Shown here: in pieces, positions 34,984 to 44,200 of the stretch
Layout: each line of letters opens with the position of its first letter
How positions within the stretch are numbered: the stretch's first letter is position 1
NCBI RefSeq assembly: GCF_002127325.2
Contig: NC_035436.2
Coordinates: forward strand, 115,074,088 to 115,138,087
DNA from: Helianthus annuus
Taxonomy: Eukaryota; Streptophyta; Magnoliopsida; Asterales; Asteraceae
Direction of reading: 5' to 3'
Length of the DNA stretch: 64,000 nucleotides
Notes under the pieces: model-generated
Seen by the model: only the letters and a program-made list of their open reading frames with translations
Database searches by the model: none
Told to the model about the DNA's origin: nothing
Program-made: the position numbers and the translations under genes

Positions 34984-37312
34984 TGTCACACCCCTAAAAT
35001 CCACATGCGGAGTACCACCGCTAGGAGGCGTGACATGACCAGGATCAAGCCACCAATTATATCAAACATAGCATTTAATAATAATCATAGACATAATTGA
35101 TGTTCAAAACCAAACATTGAATATGTAGCGGAAGCATTAAATGTAAAACCCAAAACATAAGTATCAATGTGTGAATGTAAAAGTGTTTAATAAGCATTCA
35201 CATGTTCTTGTCCACAACGACCCGCTTCTCCTCTGGTGCAAGCTCCATGTATACCTAAGGTCCTGCAAGGCATGCAGCAAATAATCAACAAACTAGTTGA
35301 GCGAGTTCACAGAAAGTAAGTTCATAACTGTAATGCGTAAGTTCATCTAGTGGTGAGGGATTCTCACAATTATCCTTAACAATGGGGGATTCCCATTATG
35401 GTACTTACTAGACTAGTGCAACCATGTGTTCTTCTTAAACCGAGAACAGGAATACGTACTGGGTCACGCAGGATTTACGTGACGTGTCCTTCCCCGAGGA
35501 CAGTGGTACGCGTGGGGGCTACGCAGGATTTACGCAGCGTGTCCTTCCGACCCGGAAGACAGTAGATGGTATTGGGTTACGTAGGCTTTACGTAACGTGT
35601 CCTCCCGACCCGGGAGACAAATGGCAAATACTGGGTTACGTAGGCTTTACGTAACGTGTCCTAACTATCCTGAGGACGATGGTCTATAGTCTAGTGAATG
35701 CGTAAGTACGAGTAACTCTTTCAATATCAACATATCCAACCCAATTCCCAACCCGGGAATCCCATGCCTTGGCTGTGTGAACTAACCTTGGTTTGCTCGG
35801 CAGATACACAAAAGAGTATAGATAAGCTAGTAAATGGTCAACCACGTCCTATCATGGTTGTAATACAAGTCAGGTTTTGACTAAGGAAATGCACGTATGT
35901 GTCACACTTATTGCATGGCATCAGTCAGTTTGTATAATAGAATCGTACTTTGAGCGATTAAACAATTGGGCCCAACAACTTAACAAAGTCAATAACAAAT
36001 CTCAGCCCAATAACATACACGTGTGACTTGTGCGATTCCTAGGGATTGTGCGAGTAGGATTTGGGCTTGAGGCCCAACAGTTAAACGGTTTCACTCTGTG
36101 TGCGACTGAACACGTTTTGTTCGTTCCATTTGGGTTGTGCGACCTGCTTAGATTAGCCCAACAATAATACCCAGCCCAATTATAACATACGGCCCAAAAC
36201 AAACACACAAATGACGTTGTGCGATCCAGCTGATCTTGTACGATCCAGCTGGGTTGTGCGATTTAAGGTAGTCCAGCTCGCACATCATCCGGCCCATACT
36301 GCTTGTGCGATATGTCTTGGGCTGTCCGGCCCAACATACAGCCTTGTGCGACCAGGCTGCCCTTGTGCGACTGGGCTGCACTTGTGTGATTTAAAACACC
36401 TTGTGCGACTGGTTCAGCTTGTGTGACTGGACCAGTTTGTGCGAGTGGCTTGTGTGATCAGCCTAGTTGTGCGATTGGTTCAATCATTCCATGAATCAAG
36501 CTATTCGGTTACAATTAGATTATCAGTTACATATTTTCCATACTTAGCATTCTATCAATTAACACGATTTCAACAAATCGTTTAACATGATATCGATCAA
36601 ACAGTACAAATCGTTCCTAAATCCACATGAGCCCTAACAAAGTATGAACAACAAACTCATGAACACAAATCCGGCTATCAACAACATAACCCATTCACAA
36701 ACCAATTAATCAAGTTAACAATCCGAATAAATGATCATACACATATGGCCGATTACATACAAGCAGATTGGTTATGATAACCTATGACATCTAATCAGTT
36801 TAGCTCGATAACATAACTCATCCGATTACAATCGTATGGTGAACAAACGATTTGCAAGAACATAAACTAAACCACATGAATCGTACAAGAACATAATCAA
36901 TCATACTAACCGGTTACAAGTAAAGGGATGTGATCCGAATGGGAAGTTGGTTCTTGTGCCGTCGGTTTCCAAGCAACGAGAGAGAGAAGTCATCTAGGGT
37001 TCTTGGTGTGTGTGTGTTCTTGTGTTGTGTAACAAATGAGAAAGAAACCAAGTCCCTAAGGTGTTTACACGGTATAGAGGGGTGGGCCGGCCCTTACGTG
37101 GGCTGCCCTATTGGTCCGCGTACAAGGTGTGAAGCCCAATGGCTTTGTGCGATCAAGTGTAGGTGTGTGTGTTGTGCGATCGGGTTAATACATGCATACA
37201 TACGTTACATCATGCACTCAATAACAAAATATTCATTAAATCCAAACATATAATTTAGTTCACATATGCACGTAGCGTTACACAAAATAAGTCTAAAGTT
37301 CGAGTTGTCACA
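34984..37312 (-). repeat. BC LTR3 (5'-most in element sense)
   Basis: 2329 bp. It lacks 40 bp present in LTR1 and LTR2 (junction at about 35906, between short CACA repeats) and has scattered substitutions. One changes the AAG|GTGAGT donor to GTTAGT (35786). Donor CCG|GTTAGT is at 36910 and the acceptor ends at 35263. The hairpin array is at about 35353-35677. As the true 5' LTR it would drive transcription into the second internal region. Confidence 0.92.
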
Positions 37313-37317
37313 GCCTG

Positions 37318-37596
37318 CATCTCGAGTTTTCTATCTAGGCTAGAGTGTTCGTACAAATCCACATAATCGGACCAGTCACTCTTACTTGGGAACTCTTGGG
37401 GTGAGTGTCCACTTATAGGCATGTCTTCGCGATACATTATTATAACCCATTTACTTTGATTAGTCACTGTGTGTCATTTGTTTGCTTTGTGGTACGAACA
37501 AATGACCACCATCCTTGCTTTTTGTTGATATTTGTATCACCTCATTTTTCATGTTATCATATCACTCGTTTTCTCTCATGTTTTCCTCTTTTAGAA
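37318..37596 (+). other. H: leader upstream of gag
   Basis: This continues the leader broken at 19997. It ends TTTTCCTCTTTTAG|AAATG, an acceptor-like pyrimidine tract just before the gag ATG. A donor-like GGG|GTGAGT lies at 37401. A short leader intron is possible. Confidence 0.5.
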
Positions 37597-38471
37597 ATGC
37601 CTCCTCGACGTGATGCTCACCACATAATGCCGAACTGGCAGCTATTATTGCGCAGCAAATGGCTGCTGCACTCCCAAGTATCATTGCTCAAGTTAACCAA
37701 GCCAACAATAACAATAATGCACCTGCTCCGTGCAACTTTAACAGTTTTAATTCGGCTAAACCGCTCAAGTTTAGTGGTTCTGAAGGAGCAACTGGGCTCC
37801 TACAGTGGTTCGAGAGTCTTGAGAGTACTTTCTGTTATGTTCAGTGTCCTAATAATCGCAAAGTCAAGTTTGCTTCTAGTGTTTTCCAAAAGAGGGCTCT
37901 TACTTGGTTGAATGGAGTCATGAGAGATCGTGGTGCTGATGTTGCTTTGGGTCAGACCTGGGAAGAGCTGAGGGCTCTTATGATGAGGGATTTATGTCCT
38001 CGTCATGAACAGAGGGCGTTAGAAAGGGAATTTGATGATTTAAAATAGGAAAGTGATGAACGTCGGGCTTATACCGACAGATATGAGTAGCTAAGTTTGT
38101 TATGCCCTACAATGGTTACCCCACTTGATAAAGCTATCGACAGGTATGTCGATGGTTTACCTGAACCGGCGCAATATATCTCCACTGGTAGCAATCCCAC
38201 CACCGTTCGTCAAGCCATTGAGCTAGCTGCAACCTTGACTCAGTCCCAAATCAGGAAAGGTAAACTCCACAGTAAGGGTGACAAGGAACAGAATCAGTCT
38301 GACAAGAGTGAGAATAAGAAGGGTAAGAAATCTGAGTCTTCAAGGAGATCTAGGAAGCGCAAGGCTTCCTAGAATTTCGCTGTTACAGCACAACCAAATC
38401 AGGCAGCTCCCAATCAGCCCGCACAACCACCTACAAAGAAACAGTACGCTGGTAATGCACCGATGTGAAAC
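37597..38471 (+). pseudogene. H: gag, 5' part, decayed and split by D
   Basis: The ATG at 37597 opens MPPRRDAHH. A frameshift near 37630 moves the signal to a frame reading ELAAIIAQQMAAALPSIIAQ. The Gag core follows: PLKFSGSEGATGLLQWFESLE, KVKFASSVF, ALTWLNG, LCPTMVTP. This is a gag of the same broad type as A-E but clearly divergent. In-frame stops occur near 38046, 38088, 38370 and 38466, so it is dead. Element D interrupts it after TSD GAAAC (38467-38471), and the knuckle region continues at 48503. The last stretch is Lys/Gln-rich (KKGKKSESSRRSRKRK). Confidence 0.85.
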
Positions 38472-38754
38472 TGTGACAACTCGTACTTTAGACTTATCTT
38501 GTAACGTTACATGCTTATGTGTGCTACATTGTTTGGTTTAATGTTATGCGAGTGTATTTATTATGTTATGATTATGTGATTACATTACTTGACCGAACCG
38601 CACAACATTAGCTCATCGCACAAGCCCATTTGGGCTACACTTTGCATTCGGATCAATGAGTAGCCGAGTTGGGCTCGACCCACTCCCCTTTCACGCAAAC
38701 AAACACCCTTAGGGGGGTTGTTCTCTCATTTGCTACAATTCTCATAACACACAC

Positions 38755-38780
38755 AAACCCTAGACTTCCTCTCTCTCTCG
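38755..38780 (+). promoter_or_regulatory. Telo-box plus CT-rich leader in D LTR
   Basis: AAACCCTAG is followed by a CT-repeat tract ending CTCTCG. ACCCTAG followed by a CTCTCTCG tract is also seen in A and BC; E keeps only the ACCCTAG. Such combinations are typical of plant housekeeping and ribosomal-protein promoters. I saw no convincing TATA box just upstream. Confidence 0.5.
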
Positions 38781-39322
38781 TTTTGCTTGAAACCCGACGG
38801 CAGCCCCTCCCCACTCGAAGCTTTCACATCGGTTCATTCAACCCATTCAAACATCACGGTTAGTGTATACTGTTTGCTTGTTATTCGATTGTATGTGATG
38901 ATGTTATGATCTATGCGTTCACGTGATGTTTATATGATGATTGTTGATCGATTAAGGCTGGTCAAAATATGTGAATGTAACTTATGATCTTAACTTAGAA
39001 TCGGATGTATAGATATATAGAAATCGGCTGTGATGTGATAATGTGTTAATCGGATTTATGTTTGTGAAATTGGGTTTGCTTATGGTCGAATATGAAGTGT
39101 TACATGATGATTAAAACCCTTAGATGATTATGTTTAGGTGTTATGAGTATTGTTCATGATTTGGTTTTGATTAGGGTTCATAGAGATTTGAAGATGAAAC
39201 CCCTATTTGATCGATAATTGCATGAGGGAAAACTGTTAGTGATGATTTAAATTGATTGAATGTAATTAAGGAAACTATTGTATGATTGTAACCGAATGGC
39301 ATGGTATTCGGAGGTTTATAAT

Positions 39323-39906
39323 AGCCGCACAAGACCTCTTAATCGCACATGAGGCCCACTCGCACAAGACTTCTTGGTCGAACAAGAAGTCCAGTCGCAC
39401 AATATGATTCAATCGCACAAAGTGCCCTAGTCGCACAAGATCATTGTATCGCACAAGTTATGTTCTCTTGATATCAGTTAGGCCGCACAAGTACGTTAAA
39501 TGTATATAAACTATTGGGCCTTGAAGCCCAAGTCTCAACCGCACAACCCGACCGGATTGATCGAATCAGGATCGTACAGCCCATAACGGACCGCACAAGT
39601 GGGGTGTTGGTTTGGGTAATTGAATCGCACAATGTCACCTAAGATAATAAGTAATTGGGCCGGGTATTCTAGTGGGCTGGACTAATCAAATCGTACAAGC
39701 CTAGTCGGATCGCATAAGGCTTTTATGTGTCATCGGGTTGGGCCGAGAATTGTGTTGTTGATTGTTATGTTATTTGGGCTTCTTGTTATTTTGGGCCGGG
39801 TGTCTAACGGAGTCGCACAACATGTTGTGGATTGCACAAGGCTGTGCTGAATGCACAACATGTTGGGCCGACTGTTATTGGGCTATATCTTTCGGATCGT
39901 ACAAGT
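39323..39906 (+). repeat. Interspersed TCGCACAAG array in D 5' LTR
   Basis: About 19 variants of TCGCACAAG lie in under 600 bp with unequal spacers, plus two further copies near 38606 and 38626. The 3' LTR copy is at about 46893-47475. Confidence 0.85.
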
Positions 39907-40103
39907 TAGACATGTTGAGTGCTTGACTAGTATTGTTGAAGTGTTAACATGTATTATGTGATTTGCCATGATCATACTTGATTCAATACGTGTAGAGCAT
40001 ACGTGCGATGAACGAACCTGACTTGTATAATAACCATGATAGGACGAGGTTGACCACTTACTAGCTTACATGTGCTTTTTGTGTATCTGCCGAGCAAACC
40101 AAG

Positions 40104-40649
40104 GTGAGTTCACACAGCCAAGGCATGGGATTCCCGGGTTGAGAATTGGGTTGGAATGTTGATATGGAATGATTACTCGTACTTACGCAATCCCTAGACT
40201 ATAGACCATCGTCCTCAGGATAGTCAGGACACTTACGTAAAACCTACGTAAACTAGTATCTACCATTGTCTCCCGGGTCGGGAGGACACTTACGTAAATC
40301 CTGCGTAACCTAACACCCACTACTGTCTTCTGGGTCGGAAGGACACTTACGTAAATCCTTCGTAAACCCCACGCGTACCACTGTCCTCGGGGAAGGGCAC
40401 TCACGTAAATCCTGCGTGACCTTGTACGTATTCCTGTTCTCGGATTAAGAAGAACACATGGTTGCAAATAGTCTAGTAAGTACCATAATGGGAAGCCCCC
40501 ATTACTAGGGATAAATGTGGGAATCCCCCACCAGTAGTATATATTTGCATGGGAAGCCCCCACTAGATGAACTTACGCATTACTGTTATGAACTTACTTT
40601 CTGTGAACTCGCTCAACTAGTTGTTGATTATCTGCTGCATGCCTTGCAG
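40104..40649 (+). other. Possible leader intron in D 5' LTR (546 nt)
   Basis: Donor CCAAG|GTGAGT fits the plant consensus. The acceptor GCATGCCTTGCAG|G follows a conserved block CTCGCTCAACTAGTTGTTGAT that could hold the branch point. The same pair frames about 500-590 nt in R1, A, BC and E. An earlier donor, ACG|GTTAGT at 38859, is also conserved in A, BC and E. Splicing is inferred only. Confidence 0.45.
40211..40562 (+). repeat. Hairpin array in D 5' LTR
   Basis: Type-I units have loop AANCC: TTACGTA/TACGTAA loop AAACC (40233-40251), TTACGTA/TGCGTAA loop AATCC (40290-40308), TCACGTA/TGCGTGA loop AATCC (40401-40419), TAATGGG/CCCATTA loop AAGCC (40486-40504), GTGGG/CCCAC loop AATCC (40517-40531) and TGGG/CCCA loop AAGCC (40550-40562). 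The T-G oppositions in this strand would be G-U pairs in RNA. Interleaved stems: GTCCT/AGGAC, CTCCC/GGGAG, TGTTCT/AGAACA. Confidence 0.85.
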
Positions 40650-40931
40650 GACCTTAGGTACATTATGGAGCTTGCACAAGGAGGAGCAGGTCGTTGTGGG
40701 CAATTGGATCGTGATTACTTATGTCATTTCATACATTAATACTTATGATTGGGTTTTTACATTAATGCTTCCGCTATACTTAACTATGTTGGTTTTGATA
40801 AACACCTTTCGTATTGATGGATAACTTTTACTATATATTTACATGTTCAATATGATTGGTGGCTTGATCCTGGTCATGTCACGCCTCCAAGCGGTGGTAC
40901 TCCGCGTGTGGATTTTGGGGGTGTGACAGAT

Positions 40932-40944
40932 TGGTATCAGAGCC
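40932..40944 (+). other. D primer binding site, tRNA-iMet
   Basis: TGGTATCAGAGCC lies three bases after the 5' LTR end. Confidence 0.92.
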
Positions 40945-40947
40945 ATT

Positions 40948-41007
40948 GGTTATAGAGAACTTGGTTTTAATATGGGAAAACGTTTTTATTAAAACCAGAC
41001 TATAACC
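40948..41007 (+). repeat. Leader stem-loop next to the PBS (D)
   Basis: The outer arms GGTTATA/TATAACC enclose the 10-bp inner arms GGTTTTAATA/TATTAAAACC. The structure begins three bases after the PBS and is conserved in A and BC; in E the inner stem is shorter. Confidence 0.7.
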
Positions 41008-41232
41008 AGAACAGTGCTCTCAACGATCCACAACGACGCTTCGCTCCACGTGCAAGACTCGACATCCTAGGTAATAAGGTTTATGTTTATTGCCTGTTTG
41101 CTAGAACTGCTTAGAACTTTGCTCGCATTACGTTTAGATACACATGACCTTGTTACATGAGAATACCTACGTGCTTACACTTTTCTGTCATCGCCCTATT
41201 CGCGAACCACTCTCACTTACGTTACTTTTACT

Positions 41233-44200
41233 ATGAAGATCATGTCTAGACGAATTAACATGACTCAAGCCCAGCTAGAGGCTCTCGTTCAAGCTCAAGT
41301 TGCTGCGGCACTTGCAGCTGCTCAAGCAGGTAGTATATCCTGTAGTCATAACTCACACTAGGATCTTTAGATCCGACACTCCTAAACTAGCCCTTGTATT
41401 TAAACTTTGCCCTATTCGTACACAATAGGTCAACCAGCGCAGCAGCAAGTTTGCACCTTTAAGAACTTCATGGACTGTCGTCCAAGTACTTTCAGTGGCA
41501 CAGAGGGGGTAGTGGGACTCCTCCACTGGTTTGAGAAGCTGGAGTCAGTGTTCGAGATGTGTGAATGCCCTGAGGCTCGCAGGGTGAAATACGCCACTGG
41601 CACGCTAGAAGGAATAGCACTAACTTGGTGGAACGCCCAAGTTCAGATCTTAGGGTTGGCAGCTGCTAACACCACACCCTGGAACGAATTCAAGGAACTT
41701 ATCAAGCGTGAGTACTGCACAAGGGATGATATCCACAAGTTGGAGAATGAGTTTTATCACTTGAAGATGACGGGGTCAGAGATAGAAGCTTACACGAAGC
41801 GATCGAACGAACTGGCTATTTTGTGTCCTACCATGGTAGACCCTCCGATCAAGCGCATCGAGTTGTACCTCAAGGGTCTAGCCTCAGAAATTCAGAGCCA
41901 TGTTACATCGGCTAACCTCGACAATATCCAAGACATCCAGCGTCTTGCTCATCGCCTCACGGATCAGGCGGTGGAACAAAACAAGTTGCCCAAACGCATC
42001 AGTGCTACCACTTCAGCCGCTACTCCCACTACACCCAGTGACAACAAAAGAAAGTGGGATGGGGATTCTAGCAGAGGTTCAGCAACAGTTCAATCTCAAG
42101 CTCAGCAACAGAAGACTGACCACTACCAGAGTCCTAGTCAGCAATCCTCTGGTGGTCATAGACAGAGAAGGTATCAAGGGTTTCACCCCAAGTGTCACAA
42201 CTGCAACAGACATCACAGCGGCCAGTGCAACAAGGGTCGTTGTCAAAGATGTCTCAAGATGGGTCACGAGGCCAAAGACTGTAGGAGCCCACGGCCTGCA
42301 AATCAGAACCAGCAACCACAACAACCAGCTCCACAGAACCAGCAGCAGCCACAGCGTGGAAACCGGGGATGTTTCCAGTGTGGGGCTGAAGGTCATTTCA
42401 AACGCGATTGTCCTCAGTTGAACCAGAATCGCAACAACAATAACCAGGGCAACGGGAACAACAACAATGGGGGAAACAACAACAACAATGGCAACGAGGC
42501 AAGGGGTCGAGCTTTCGTGTTAGGAGGAGGAGATGCAATGAACGATCCCAATGTGGTTATGGGTAAGTTTCTCCTTGACGATATTTATGTTACTGTTTTA
42601 TTTGATTCGGGTGCGGATACAAGTTATATTTCTGTGAAAGCCAGTAAATTGTTAAAACGTATGTCAACACCCCTAAGCGCCAAACACGTCGTAGAACTAG
42701 CTAATGGTAAGAGTTTAGAAGCCACGCAAGTAGTCAGGGGTTGTAGTATCGTCTTAGCCGGTCAAGTTTTCTCCATCGACCTTATTCCCATAGCCTTGGG
42801 AAGTTTTTATATCGTTATTGGGATGGATTGGTTATCCCAACATCAGGCAGAGATCTTATGCAGTGAGAAGATCATTCGTATTCCACGTTCTGGTCAAGAA
42901 CCCCTCGAAGTTCAAGGTGACAGGAGTGGTGCAGTGGTAGGCATCATCTCTTTCTTGAAGGCTCAGAAGTGTCTGCGGAAGGGTCACACCGCAATCTTGG
43001 CACTCGTTTCGGATGCATCAGTGAAGGAAAAGAAATTGGAAGACATTCCAGTTGTACGCGACTACCCTCAGGTGTTTCCTGAAGACTTACCTGGCTTACC
43101 GCCTCACCGTCAGGTCGAATTTCAAATCGAGCTCGCTCCAGGAGCAGCACCCATAGCTCGCGCACCATACCGTCTAGCTCCATCAGAATTGGAGGAACTG
43201 TCAAAGCAGCTGCAAGAGCTCTTGGAAAAGGGCTTCATTCGTCCAAGCTCTTCGCCTTGGGGAGCTCCAGTACTTTTCGTGAAAAAGAAGGACGGTACGT
43301 TCAGAATATGCATCGACTACCGTGAACTCAACAAGGTGACGGTGAAGAACCGTTATCCTCTTCCGCGTATAGATGATTTATTCGACCAGTTGCAAGGGTC
43401 GTGCTACTATTCGAAGATAGACCTGAGGTCAGGGTATCATCAGCTGAGAGTCCGGGATGAGGACGTCTCCAAAACCGCATTCAGAACTCGTTATGGCCAC
43501 TACGAGTTTCTTGTCATGTCGTTCGGGTTAACGAACGCGCCTGCCGTATTTTATGGATCTTATGAACAGGGTGTGCAAACCCTATCTTGACAAGTTCGTC
43601 ATTGTCTTCATCGACGACATTCTGATCTACTCCAAGAGTCAGGAGGAACACGAGCAGCACTTACGTCTTATTTTGGAACTCTTACGGAAGGAACAGCTGT
43701 ACGCTAAGTTTTCGAGATGCGACTTCTGGCTTCGTGAAGTCCACTTCTTAGGCCACGTAGTGAACAAGGATGGGATCCATGTCGATCCATCCAAGGTAGA
43801 CTCGATCAGAAACTGGCCTGCACCACGTACGCCAACGGAAATACGCCAATTCTTGGGTTTGGCGGGTTACTACAGACGGTTTATCAAGGATTTCTCAAAG
43901 ATTGCTCAGCCACTTACGCTACTGACACAGAAGGGTGTCACCTATCGTTGGGGAGAGCCCCAGGAGACTGCTTTCCAGCACTTAAAGGATAGACTTTGCA
44001 GTGCACCTATCCTCTCATTGCCAGAGGGCACGGATGATTTCGTAGTATATTGTGATGCATCCATCCAGGGTCTTGGATGTGTATTGATGCAACGGGATAA
44101 GGTTATTGCTTACGCTTCACGCCAACTTAAGATTCATGAACGGAACTACACAACGCACGACTTAGAGCTGGGAGCTGTGGTTTTCGCGCTTAAGATATGG

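Larger units (their letters stand above)
19998..37312 (-). mobile_element. BC: tandem Ty3/gypsy composite, LTR-internal-LTR-internal-LTR
   Basis: Three LTRs (19998-22366, 27491-29859, 34984-37312) alternate with two 5124-bp internal regions. Only the outer ends have a TSD, GCCTG at 19993-19997 and 37313-37317, so it occupies one insertion site. The repeat period is 7493 bp. LTR1 and LTR2 look almost identical, while LTR3 lacks 40 bp and has further substitutions. Both internal regions encode an apparently intact gag-pol. The simplest origin is unequal crossing-over between the two LTRs of one inserted element. Confidence 0.93.
38472..40928 (+). repeat. D 5' LTR
   Basis: TGTGACAACTCG...GGGGGTGTGACA. 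Promoter-side block: AAACCCTAG (38755-38763) then CTCTCTCTCTCG (38769-38780). The motif array is at 39323-39906 and the hairpin array at 40211-40562. The possible leader intron ends at 40649, with donors at 38859 (ACG|GTTAGT) and 40104 (AAG|GTGAGT). Confidence 0.93.

Noticed and set aside
37405..37911. 168-codon + strand frame upstream of H gag
   Set aside because: It covers the leader and then a shifted frame of gag; the true gag signal is in the other frame.
38669..38863. 64-codon frame in the D LTR (repeated at 46239)
   Set aside because: It lies in promoter and leader sequence with no start context or similarity; conserved only because LTRs are duplicated.
40183..40563. 126-codon minus-strand frame with repeats of RRIYVSVLPT (also at 47752)
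   Set aside because: A by-product of the hairpin array, antisense to the element.
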